Below are positions 1-7,033 of a stretch of 8,357 bases of DNA, in pieces. How positions within the stretch are numbered: the stretch's first letter is position 1; every line of letters begins with the position of its first letter. A program made the translations under genes and the position numbers. Origin of the DNA: Eubacteriales bacterium. GTDB lineage: Bacteria; Bacillota_A; Clostridia; Lachnospirales; Lachnospiraceae. The DNA is taken from the NCBI GenBank assembly GCA_030533315.1, contig JAUNJL010000058.1:6158-14514 (forward strand), written 5' to 3'. The notes under the pieces were generated by a model. The model saw only the letters and a list, made by a program, of their open reading frames with translations, ran no database searches and was not told the origin of the DNA.

Positions 1-28
1 CCTGACCATACGCAGGATCAGAAAGCTC

Positions 29-80
29 TCCGGCAAACTCCTCCCTTGTCCCCATGGCACAGGCAGAGGAGTTTGCCGGA
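29..80. repeat. 15-bp perfect inverted repeat with 22-base loop
   Basis: The left arm at 29-43 (TCCGGCAAACTCCTC) is the exact reverse complement of 66-80. The core GTTTGCCGG occurs again in direct orientation at 98-106, giving three copies within about 80 bases. There is no T-run after either arm on either strand, so it does not look like an intrinsic terminator. It could be an RNA stem in the operon leader, a dyad operator, or a small repeat element. The pairing is seen directly and the function is unknown. Confidence 0.7.
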
Positions 81-246
81 AGGACCGGCGGCGGGCGGTT
101 TGCCGGCATTGGCCGAAAAAAGAGGAAAAGGCGGGGATGTTTCTGCCGCAGGTGGAAGAGGGAGGCTGCTTTTCTTATGGATCCATGATGAAGAGCGGCC
201 CCTTTTTCCCGGCAGTGATCTGGGAGACTTGGGAGGAAGGTTTTTC

Positions 247-298
247 CGTCTGCAAAAGCATATTTGTGCTGCGGCTTTCAAGTGTGCTTTTGCAGCCG
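247..298. repeat. Long stem-loop in the leader (17-bp stem)
   Basis: Bases 250-260 (CTGCAAAAGCA) are perfectly complementary to 285-295. The pairing continues inward through 261-266 with 279-284, including two G-U pairs, which leaves a 12-base loop at 267-278. Two further outer pairs (247-248 with 297-298) form after a one-base mismatch. T residues precede the stem and A residues follow it, the reverse of a terminator, so I do not call it one. It sits about 80 bases before the first start codon and would fold in the operon mRNA if transcription starts upstream. Confidence 0.65.
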
Positions 299-364
299 AA
301 AACAAAAAGCTGTGGAGATTGGGCCGGAGGAAGGGGCGGTGCGCTTTTTCTGAGGGGCCATGGC

Positions 365-374
365 AGGAGGAAGG
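365..374 (+). promoter_or_regulatory. Ribosome binding site deciding the pilM start
   Basis: AGGAGGAAGG lies four bases before the ATG at 379, with AGGAGG itself at 365-370, eight bases before the ATG. The reading frame is open far upstream, but the upstream ATG at 46 has no comparable site. This site and the immediate start of the PilM fold fix the start at 379. Confidence 0.85.
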
Positions 375-378
375 TTAC

Positions 379-1998
379 ATGGCAAAAATACTGAGCATAG
401 AAGTGGAGCTGTCCCAGGTGCGGGTGGCGGAGATGGACCAGAGAGGAAGCGGGAAAAAGGCCCGGATCTATCAATGGTTCTCCTTTGCCATCGATCCAGG
501 GACGGTGGAGGACGGCCAGATCCGGGACACCCAGGGGCTGGGAGAGCTTCTGAAGGAAGAACTGTCCGCACACAAGGTACGTACCAAGAAGGTCAGCTTT
601 ACCGTGGCCTGCAGCAGGATCGCCAGCAGGGAGGTTCTTTTACCCTATGTGAAGGAAAAAAAGGTTCAGGCCATCCTGGAGGAGAACATGGGGGACTATT
701 TCCCGGTGGATCCTGCGAAATATGCCCTTTCCTATTCCATCATGGGAGTGACGGAAAAAGAGAAGGAGGAAAAGCAGTACCGGCTCATGGTTTATGCGGC
801 TCCCAAGTCCCTGGCGGCGGCCTACCGGGAGACGGCCCAGGCGGCAGGTCTTTCCCTGGTCCGCATGGACTACGTGGGAAGCAGTACCTACGGGGCGGTG
901 GCCAGAGAGTTTCAGAAGGGCACCCACCTTCTGATGAAGATTGAGGAGCTGAATACCCTGGTGACCATCGTGAAGGACGGGGAGCTGGCCCTTCAGAGAA
1001 ATCTGAATTACGGCGTCAACGGGGCCATTGAGACGGTGCGGGCGTATCCCGTCTTTGGGAGAGGACTGAGTCCCCAGGCCGCCATGGAGCTGCTGAAGAC
1101 CCGCTCCTGCATCCGCCGTTCCCTGGACATGGATCCTCTGGAGAGCGAGGAGGAGGACACGGATGAGTTTGTGCGGGAGGCCCGCCGGGAGGTGACGGAG
1201 AGCCTGCGGTATCTGGTGGGAAGCCTCTCCCGGATCATCGACTATTACGTGTCCCGCAACCAGGACGCAGAGTTTGAAAGCCTCCTTTGCTGTGGCATGG
1301 GGGCGGAGTTTCTGGGGCTTCCCAGGCTTCTGGGAGATGAGCTGGGCCAGAAGGTGGAGGTTCTGTCCAGGGCGGAGGGCATACATCTGCCCCGGGGGGA
1401 TGAGTCCATCCTCTCCGCATATGCGTCGGTGGCCGGCTCCTACCATTCCTCCATCAACTTCCTCAAGAATGAATCCAGGGGGAAGAGGGAGAAGAGGGAC
1501 GGCCTCAGCGGCGCCATCCTGGTCTTTCTCACCGGCCTTGTGGGCAGCGTGGTTCTGGCGGGGGCTGGCATCGGGATGCGCATTTACCAGGAGGGGGAGC
1601 AGGAGCGGCTGAACCGGAGAATCAGCGAGGAGAGTTCCATCGAGGCCATTTATAATACCTACAACACCACCAAGGAGCAGTTTGCCCGTTTTGAGCGGAT
1701 GTACGCCTACACCAACACCCCCAACGAGGGGCTGGTGGGGTTCATAGAGGAGATGGAGGAAAAAATGCCGGCCTCCATCACGGTGGATACCTTCACTTCC
1801 ACAGGCACGGAGGTCAGCTTTTCCATGCGCCTTGCCAGCAAGGCGGAGGCGGCCAACGCCCTGATTCAGCTGAGGAGCTTTGAGAGCCTGGAGGAGGTGA
1901 AGACCTCGGGGATCACGGAATCGGAGGAGGACGGCACCATTTCCCTGTCCGTTCACTGTACCTACAAGACTCCGGCCCTTTTGGATACCCAGGAATAG
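379..1998 (+). CDS. pilM: PilM-PilN fusion, type IV pilus inner-membrane platform protein (GspL-like architecture)
   Basis: Predicted 539 residues. Residues 1 to about 350 read as a PilM actin-like fold: a first strand and turn (4-19), the small inserted subdomain around 97-118 with its YFPVDP stretch (PilM proteins have a YIPFP-like motif), a second strand-turn at 184-214 (MKIEELN, then KDG), and a third loop, CCGMGAEFLGLP, near 304-315. At 357-367 comes SSINFLKNESR, which matches the N-terminal INLLP-type peptide of PilN. One transmembrane helix follows (about 376-400), then a coiled segment and a ferredoxin-like C-terminal domain of PilN type. PilM normally binds the PilN peptide in the cytoplasm; here both are one chain, as in GspL of type II secretion. 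I recall that C. difficile also has a PilMN fusion. The nucleotide-binding positions are poorly conserved (E8-V9-E10 in place of DIG, K187-I188-E189 in place of the second DIG). It is followed after 19 bases by the PilO-like gene. The family call is firm; loss of ATP binding is inference. Confidence 0.88.
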   Translation: MAKILSIEVELSQVRVAEMDQRGSGKKARIYQWFSFAIDPGTVEDGQIRDTQGLGELLKEELSAHKVRTKKVSFTVACSRIASREVLLPYVKEKKVQAILEENMGDYFPVDPAKYALSYSIMGVTEKEKEEKQYRLMVYAAPKSLAAAYRETAQAAGLSLVRMDYVGSSTYGAVAREFQKGTHLLMKIEELNTLVTIVKDGELALQRNLNYGVNGAIETVRAYPVFGRGLSPQAAMELLKTRSCIRRSLDMDPLESEEEDTDEFVREARREVTESLRYLVGSLSRIIDYYVSRNQDAEFESLLCCGMGAEFLGLPRLLGDELGQKVEVLSRAEGIHLPRGDESILSAYASVAGSYHSSINFLKNESRGKREKRDGLSGAILVFLTGLVGSVVLAGAGIGMRIYQEGEQERLNRRISEESSIEAIYNTYNTTKEQFARFERMYAYTNTPNEGLVGFIEEMEEKMPASITVDTFTSTGTEVSFSMRLASKAEAANALIQLRSFESLEEVKTSGITESEEDGTISLSVHCTYKTPALLDTQE

Positions 1999-2017
1999 GG
2001 GAAAGGAGACAAAGCTC

Positions 2018-2959
2018 ATGAAGCTGACATTGAAGGATAAAAAGCTGATCTTATATTTTCTTGGGATCCTGCTGCTGGCCATCAGCTACCTTTTTGTGTA
2101 CAAGCCTCAGATGGAGGAGGTCAGCACCCTGGAGGCGTCCAACGCCTCTTTGCAGGATAAGCTGAACGATCTTTTGGAGCTGGCGAAGAACAAGGATTTT
2201 TATGTGGCGGAGACGGAGTCGATGCGCCAGAGGATCCTGGCCTATTGCCAGCAGTTTCCCTCCATGATCTATGATGAGGACGGTATCGTTTTGGCAAAGA
2301 ATATGGAGAGCAGCCTGGACATGGTGATCCGAAACGTGGGGACCGGCAGTGCGGAGCTTCTGTACTACCTGGACAGCGGGGAGGAGCAGGAGCAGAGCCA
2401 GGATGAGGAGACCATGATGGAGCAGGCCAACGCCCAGACCAGGGAGCAGATCAACGAGATCGAGGGCGTGGAGGAGGAAGAGGAGCGGGAGACGGTCGCG
2501 GATCTCTCCAGCGCAGCCCTCCACCGGGTACAGGATTCCATTCAGTTTCTGTGCACCTACCAGGGGCTGAAGGATTCTGTCCGGTACCTGGCCGACCAGA
2601 AGGGGCGCATGACCATGAACAATGTGACGGCCTCCTTTGACCCCCAGACCGGCAATCTGGCCGGAAGCATGACGGTGAACCTGTATTTCATGACAGGCGT
2701 GGACAATATCTACAATTCGCCGGATGCGGGAAGCGTGTCCTACGGCACGGACAATATTTTCGGCACCCTGGAAGCCCTGACGGGCGGGGATCTGGCTGAC
2801 GGGGAGGAGCCCTCCCAGGAAGCCGGCGAGCCCTCCCAGGAGGAGGCTTTGGCCGCAGAGGAGCCCTCCGGGGAGGCTTCGGATCAGGAGGGCACCTTCG
2901 GTGAGGATGCGGCTTTGGAGACCCTGGAGGAGTCCGGGGAAGGAGTGCCTGCTCCGTAG
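2018..2959 (+). CDS. pilO: PilO-like type IV pilus platform protein with acidic insert and tail
   Basis: Predicted 313 residues, with AAAGGAGA at 2002-2009 ahead of the ATG. Residues 9-28 form one signal-anchor helix after a short basic cytoplasmic N-terminus (KLTLKDKK). A heptad-like coiled coil follows (about 31-80), ending in CQQFP, the classic layout of PilO and GspM, and then a predicted extracytoplasmic domain. Position right after PilMN and this layout support PilO, the partner that dimerises with PilN and aligns the assembly platform. It is clearly longer than a usual PilO (about 200 residues). One addition is a Glu-rich insert at 122-158 with 16 acidic residues of 37. The other is a C-terminal tail from about 258 with 19 acidic residues of 56 and no Lys or Arg, carrying repeated EPSQE units. 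Sequence conservation in PilO is weak, so the call rests on layout and context. A GspM-type name would be equally defensible. Confidence 0.8.
   Translation: MKLTLKDKKLILYFLGILLLAISYLFVYKPQMEEVSTLEASNASLQDKLNDLLELAKNKDFYVAETESMRQRILAYCQQFPSMIYDEDGIVLAKNMESSLDMVIRNVGTGSAELLYYLDSGEEQEQSQDEETMMEQANAQTREQINEIEGVEEEEERETVADLSSAALHRVQDSIQFLCTYQGLKDSVRYLADQKGRMTMNNVTASFDPQTGNLAGSMTVNLYFMTGVDNIYNSPDAGSVSYGTDNIFGTLEALTGGDLADGEEPSQEAGEPSQEEALAAEEPSGEASDQEGTFGEDAALETLEESGEGVPAP
2807..2869 (+). repeat. Short in-frame direct repeats in the PilO tail
   Basis: GAGCCCTCCCAGGA occurs at 2807-2820 and 2828-2841, spaced 21 bases apart (seven codons), and a partial copy GAGCCCTCC lies at 2861-2869. They encode EPSQE at residues 264-268 and 271-275, then EPSGE at 282-286. 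The spacing is a multiple of three, so gain or loss of units would keep the frame. Confidence 0.75.
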
Positions 2960-3006
2960 AACGCATGGGAGAATGTGAGGACTTTGGGGAGAGAGCGGCC
3001 AGGGAC

Positions 3007-3012
3007 AGGAGG
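3007..3012 (+). promoter_or_regulatory. Ribosome binding site deciding the PilV-like start
   Basis: AGGAGG lies nine bases before the ATG at 3022. The longer frame starting at 2965 has a purine-rich stretch only about 20 bases away and would add 19 residues (beginning MGECEDFGERA), making an acidic and unusually long leader. The start at 3022 gives a basic 17-residue prepilin leader, as expected. Confidence 0.75.
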
Positions 3013-3021
3013 TTTTTGAGG

Positions 3022-4551
3022 ATGAAAAGGCCCGGCAGAAGAATACGGCATAGGGTTCTGGACGACCGGGGCGTGACCATGCTGGAGCTGGTGGTTGCGG
3101 TGGCTATTTTTTCCATTGCGGCCATGGTGCTTTTTCGCAGCTTCGTCACCTCCGGGAGGATCAACAGGAAGTCCAGGATCTACCTGGAGGCCACGGTCAC
3201 GGCCCAGAACATGATGGAGGAGATCAAGTCCCGCAGCTTTCCAGAGCTTTGTGCCGCTTTTAATTATCCAAGGGGGAACCCCTTTTCCTCCCTGCCCGGG
3301 GGAAGCTTCCGGGAGGTGCAGAGGGTGACGGAGGGAGGAAGGACCGTATATCAGAGAGTCACCCAGTACAATGCAGGCTTTGGGGACAGCACCTCCAGGG
3401 TCACGGCGTCGGTGATCTCCAAGGACGGGGGTCTTACCTATACCTTCCACCCCAGGGAGAAGGGGGAGAATGCCTCCCGGTATTTCTTTGAGGCGAAGGG
3501 AGTGCAGGCCGATACCCAGACCTTTGACGTGCTGGCGGAGTTTGACGGCAGTGCAGCCTCGGGCTACAAGAAGGTCTCCAGCTGGGACGAGGATGAAAAG
3601 AATGATTACCAGATGCCGTCCATCGAAAGGCTGGGAACCCAGAACAACGCCTTTCTCATTGTGGAGAAAGACAATTTTGACGAAGCCATAAAGACGATGG
3701 TGGAGGGCCAGCATGATTGGGCCAAGGGGCGGTCGGGCGGGGCTGACGCTTCGCAGCTTCCTTTGCAGGAGGTTTCTGAAAACACCAGAAGGATCATTCA
3801 GATCCGGGTGGAGGAGAAGGAGGGGATCGTGACCGCCAGCGCCCGGAACGTGCTCTGTGCCCGCTCCTACAGTAAGGCGGGAGGCGGCCCCCTGGACACC
3901 ATGGGTGAGTGTCCCTGCGAAGGGGTTCGCATAGACGATTGGGATCAGCCTTATGATGAGAGCCGGGGGAAGTGTTTTTGTACCGTGGTGGGAGACTGGT
4001 CTATTTTTTACAGTTCCACGCCGGAACAGGCCCTGGAGGGGGTGTATCTTTTTTATTATCCCAATTATAATTCCACCGACGTCAGCGCTCCTCTGGACGA
4101 GATCGTTTTTTCCAATGAGAAGAATCTTCCTCTGCGGTTCTATGTGACTAAGCAGAAGGAGGAGGGAGAGATCGCCGACAAGGAGAGAGCTTACCGTATG
4201 AAGCTGGTGGTGAAGGAGAGACCTGACAGCGGCAACTGGAACACGAATACCAGTCTTTACCGTTCAGCGACGGAGCTGCGCACCAACCTGGATTGGAATA
4301 TTTCTGAGGATTCCTCCGCAGGACGGGAAAGGGTGTCCCAGATGATCTTGAGCTATAAGGACGAGGGGCGTGCCCGTGCGGTGGGCACCAATCAGGCAAA
4401 GAATATCTTAAATGTGAACGGCATAGACAATAAATCGGCCTCGGACAGGATCTACGAGGCGGTGGTTCGGGTGTACCGGGCGGGAGCCAGTGATAAGAAT
4501 TATCCAGAGGATATGCTCATTGCCTCCCTGGAGGGGGCAAAGGAGCACTAG
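3022..4551 (+). CDS. Large minor prepilin, PilV/GspI-like
   Basis: Predicted 509 residues. A basic leader (MKRPGRRIRHRVLDDRG) ends at G17 and is followed by VTMLELVVAVAIFSI: a class III signal sequence cut by prepilin peptidase after G17, with the assembly Glu at mature position 5 (E22) and a hydrophobic helix to about residue 40. The next stretch, near residues 51-68 (YLEATVTAQNMMEEIKS), resembles the helix of PilV and GspI proteins. The rest is a long, probably beta-rich head, ending with an IYEAVVRVYRAG strand of a kind I associate with clostridial minor pilins. Six cysteines occur: C77, C279, and two pairs CPC (297, 299) and CFC (318, 320). The protein is about three to four times longer than usual PilV or GspI. 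It would be secreted across the membrane and sit in or at the tip of the filament. The prepilin call is strong; the subclass is moderate. Confidence 0.86.
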   Translation: MKRPGRRIRHRVLDDRGVTMLELVVAVAIFSIAAMVLFRSFVTSGRINRKSRIYLEATVTAQNMMEEIKSRSFPELCAAFNYPRGNPFSSLPGGSFREVQRVTEGGRTVYQRVTQYNAGFGDSTSRVTASVISKDGGLTYTFHPREKGENASRYFFEAKGVQADTQTFDVLAEFDGSAASGYKKVSSWDEDEKNDYQMPSIERLGTQNNAFLIVEKDNFDEAIKTMVEGQHDWAKGRSGGADASQLPLQEVSENTRRIIQIRVEEKEGIVTASARNVLCARSYSKAGGGPLDTMGECPCEGVRIDDWDQPYDESRGKCFCTVVGDWSIFYSSTPEQALEGVYLFYYPNYNSTDVSAPLDEIVFSNEKNLPLRFYVTKQKEEGEIADKERAYRMKLVVKERPDSGNWNTNTSLYRSATELRTNLDWNISEDSSAGRERVSQMILSYKDEGRARAVGTNQAKNILNVNGIDNKSASDRIYEAVVRVYRAGASDKNYPEDMLIASLEGAKEH

Positions 4552-4586
4552 GCTGGGGAAGCGGCTCTTGCATGGATGGAGGACAG

Positions 4587-6986
4587 ATGGTGATTAGGAA
4601 TGGGAGAGGGCCAGGGAAGGGTCTCTGGCTCAGACACAACTGGAGGGAGGAGAGAAGAGCTTGGAAAAACGGCGGTTTTTCTCTGTTTTCGGTGCTCATT
4701 GCCATTTCCTTTCTGGGGATTTTGGGGATGCTCCTCCTGTATATGTCCGTATCCAATTTTTACATGAAGGTCACGGATCTGAAGGGGAAGGACAGCTTTT
4801 ATACGGCGGAGCAGGCCCTGGAGGAGATCCGCACCGGCCTTTTGGAGGTGGTGGGGGACGCCATGTCCAAGGCTTATATCCAGACCATGGAAAATTATGG
4901 GGTGTCTGAGGATGGGGATCTTTCCCAGGAGGAGGTTCGTGCGGCTGATTTTCGTAGGCTGTACGTGGAGAAGCTGTGCGGGACGCTGAAGGGGGAGCAG
5001 GAGAATCGGTATAGCCTGGAAACCCTGCGAGGGTATCTGGACCACGGGAACGTGAGTGATAAGGAGACCTTGGTGGTGACTCATCCTGCCGGAAAGGCTC
5101 CGATCATGGAGAGTGATGATAAGACCGGCGTTCTTTTGAAGGATCTGAAGGTGATTTACGTGGATCCAAAGGGCCGGGCCTCGGTGATCCAGACGGATAT
5201 CCGGCTGGGGGTTCCCAGCATCCAGTTTCCCACGCCGTCCACCCTGCCGGATCTTTTGAACACCCTTTTGGTGGCGGATTCCGGCATCGTGGTGGAGGAG
5301 GGGGCAAATGCGTCCATCAAGGGAAGCGCCTATGCAGGGTCTGCTGAAAACAGGGACAGTATCCTGATGAAGACCGGTTCAAAGCTTAAGGTTTCCAACG
5401 GGGAGAAGGTGGTGTGCGAGGGGAATGTGTCGCTGCGGGGGCAGAGCCTTTTTGTCAGCGACGATGTGGATCTGTGGGCCTTGGGTATCAACCTGGCCTC
5501 GGCTGGGGTTTCTCTGAAGGGAAAGACCTACCTGGCGGATGACCTAACCGTGGAAGCGGGAAGCGGAAGCCAGGTGACCATAGAGGGGGAGTATTATGGA
5601 TATGGGAATACTGCCTCCTATCAGGAATCACGTAACGGCCCGACGCCTTCGCCCACGGGACCTGTGAGGGAAATGCCCTCGTCCAGCAGCGCCATCGTCA
5701 TTAATGGGAAAAAGACCACCCTGGATCTTTCCGGGGCAAACCGGATCATGCTGGCGGGGAAGAGCTTTATTGCCGGTTCTCGGGTTCCCACCCCTGTGCC
5801 CCCGGATGATTCCACTCCTGCTCAAAGTAACCCGGATATTATCATGGGGGAAAGTCTGACAGTAAAGGGGGCTCAGATAGCCTATCTTCTTCCACCGGAG
5901 CTTTTGAAGGCTCCCAGTCCTGTGGAGGGCTTCAAGGAATGCCACAATCCCATGAGCGACGATGATTATAAAGAGAGTGGGATCATGGAAGAGGAAGACA
6001 TTTCTCAGTGGCTGGATATGGAGAAGAAGCTTTCCTGCTGGGGGAACCGCAGTCTTTCTCAGATTGGTGTGGATGAAAAGGAGCCTGTGCGGGTGATTTT
6101 CTATAACGATGCGATCTTAAACAGCGTGTATGTGTATTTTTATCTGAATTTTACCGACGACAGCAAGGCTTCACAGTTTATGGATATCTATTATGGCAGC
6201 GATCCTTCGGTGAAAGAGGCTATGGATCGGTATCTGTCCTTTTATTTTCCTGGAGAAGGGAGCGGTGTTCAGATGAAGGATCCAGATGCCTATCTCCGGT
6301 ATGTCACCGACGGCAATGTGCTGACCTACGATTCGGGGGCTGCCTCCGGGGATCTGAGAAAGGCCACCGCTCCGCAGCTGACGGATAAGCTTCGCCAGGA
6401 GCAGGTGAATTACCAGAATATGTGGTATGCTCTGAATCGAAAGATGGTCAACAGCTATGAGCTGTTGAACACGTCGGTGAAGGAAAAGAATGGCGGAACC
6501 CACGATGAGACGAAGCCTGACAGAAGTGTTTTTGACAATCTTGTGGATGAAGGCACGGTGACAGCGAAGGCGGCTGCCGGTGAGCTGAATTTTTCCACCT
6601 CGGAAGGGCTGAAGGCCCTGGTGACGACGGGGAATGTTGTTTTGGGAAGCCCGGATGATGTGGAGAATCTGCGGCTGGTGATCTGCACCGGAGATGTGAA
6701 GGTGAAGAATGTGAAGTTCCGGGGGATCATCCTGGCTAAGGGAAGCATCACCCTGGAGGAGGAAGCGTCCATCGAGGGAGATCCCGCAGGGGCGGCCAAG
6801 GTGCTTCAGGCGTTTCTGGGAGCTGGGGATGCGCAGGTGTATGTGAAGGATTTTCTGTGGGACGGCGACAAGTATGTGCTGGGGAACACCTCGGGCGACC
6901 AGGAGGCTTCTGGGGAGTCTGCGCTGATCTCCAACATCTACGATCTTTCCAAGGTCGTTACCTATGAGAATTGGAAAAAGCGGTAA
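4587..6986 (+). CDS. Very large minor prepilin, PilX/GspK-like, probable filament tip protein
   Basis: Predicted 799 residues from the ATG at 4587, which has GGAGG at 4578-4582 four bases before it. The GTG at 4590 and ATG at 4572 are alternatives. The leader ends in WKNGG (G30), followed by FSLFSVLIAISFLGILG and a hydrophobic helix to about residue 53. Mature position 5 is Ser, not Glu, as is typical of GspK and PilX, which cap the filament. DSFYTAEQALEEIR at 69-82 matches the PilX-family AE-A helix motif. Residues about 230-345 and 653-738 are runs of short beta strands with Gly/Asn turns, suggestive of a beta-helix or stacked-strand fold. They are separated by proline-rich linkers (350-359 and 400-416) and a longer mixed region. 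GspK is about 330 residues and PilX about 200, so this is greatly enlarged. It is comparable in role to the large PilK I recall from C. difficile. An adhesive role is inference. The start is uncertain: see the TTG at 4661. Confidence 0.84.
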   Translation: MVIRNGRGPGKGLWLRHNWREERRAWKNGGFSLFSVLIAISFLGILGMLLLYMSVSNFYMKVTDLKGKDSFYTAEQALEEIRTGLLEVVGDAMSKAYIQTMENYGVSEDGDLSQEEVRAADFRRLYVEKLCGTLKGEQENRYSLETLRGYLDHGNVSDKETLVVTHPAGKAPIMESDDKTGVLLKDLKVIYVDPKGRASVIQTDIRLGVPSIQFPTPSTLPDLLNTLLVADSGIVVEEGANASIKGSAYAGSAENRDSILMKTGSKLKVSNGEKVVCEGNVSLRGQSLFVSDDVDLWALGINLASAGVSLKGKTYLADDLTVEAGSGSQVTIEGEYYGYGNTASYQESRNGPTPSPTGPVREMPSSSSAIVINGKKTTLDLSGANRIMLAGKSFIAGSRVPTPVPPDDSTPAQSNPDIIMGESLTVKGAQIAYLLPPELLKAPSPVEGFKECHNPMSDDDYKESGIMEEEDISQWLDMEKKLSCWGNRSLSQIGVDEKEPVRVIFYNDAILNSVYVYFYLNFTDDSKASQFMDIYYGSDPSVKEAMDRYLSFYFPGEGSGVQMKDPDAYLRYVTDGNVLTYDSGAASGDLRKATAPQLTDKLRQEQVNYQNMWYALNRKMVNSYELLNTSVKEKNGGTHDETKPDRSVFDNLVDEGTVTAKAAAGELNFSTSEGLKALVTTGNVVLGSPDDVENLRLVICTGDVKVKNVKFRGIILAKGSITLEEEASIEGDPAGAAKVLQAFLGAGDAQVYVKDFLWDGDKYVLGNTSGDQEASGESALISNIYDLSKVVTYENWKKR
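4642..4652 (+). promoter_or_regulatory. Strong Shine-Dalgarno-like sequence inside the PilX-like leader
   Basis: GGAGGGAGGAG is the best ribosome-binding-like sequence around this gene. It is eight bases from a TTG at 4661, but that TTG is not in the frame of the prepilin. Removing one A from the five-A run at 4665-4669 would bring the TTG into frame and give a short leader ending in ENGG before FSLF. It could simply be purine-rich coding sequence (WREERRAW). Confidence 0.4.
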
Positions 6987-7033
6987 AGGGGAAGCCGTGG
7001 GCTGGTTCAGGCGCAGGTCGCTTTTGCCGCTGC

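Larger units (their letters stand above)
1..378. other. Gene-free leader upstream of the pil operon
   Basis: I see no convincing gene here. Two forward frames happen to be open across the stretch (frame 1 runs without a stop from base 1 into the PilM gene, and frame 2 is open to 394). Their translations are low-complexity Arg/Gly/Pro-rich text with no recognisable motif, and the PilM fold begins right at the ATG at 379. What the stretch does hold is secondary structure: a 15-bp inverted repeat at 29-80, a 17-bp imperfect stem at 250-295, and a 10-base palindrome at 177-186. I could not pick out a credible -35/-10 pair, so the operon promoter may lie further upstream. The region is either a structured 5' untranslated leader or an intergenic spacer after an unseen upstream gene. 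Confidence 0.6.

Noticed and set aside
29..80. Intrinsic terminator of an upstream gene
   Set aside because: The stem is good but no T-run follows on either strand.
46..378. An upstream in-frame extension of the PilM gene (ATG at 46)
   Set aside because: The extension is Arg/Gly/Pro-rich without motif, it spans two hairpins, and the PilM fold plus a strong ribosome site begin at 379.
1..378. Cyclic di-GMP riboswitch in the leader
   Set aside because: I looked because such switches control pili in C. difficile, but the conserved core sequences I know of are not present on the plus strand.
2..394. An open forward frame that could be the end of an upstream gene
   Set aside because: Its translation has no recognisable domain, is rich in rare-looking residue runs, crosses the inverted repeats and runs into the PilM start. 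Openness is expected in GC-rich DNA with few TA-containing codons.
640..2082. Long antisense open frame of 480 codons opposite PilMN
   Set aside because: It mirrors the coding strand of a well-supported gene. The translation is His/Leu/Gly-rich with no domain, a usual shadow in GC-rich genes.
2884..3714. Antisense open frame of 276 codons spanning the PilO/PilV-like junction
   Set aside because: No ribosome site or motif, and it crosses two convincing genes on the other strand.
5277..5620. Bactofilin domain in the PilX-like protein
   Set aside because: The strand-turn pattern is only superficially similar, and the protein is a secreted prepilin while bactofilins are cytoplasmic.
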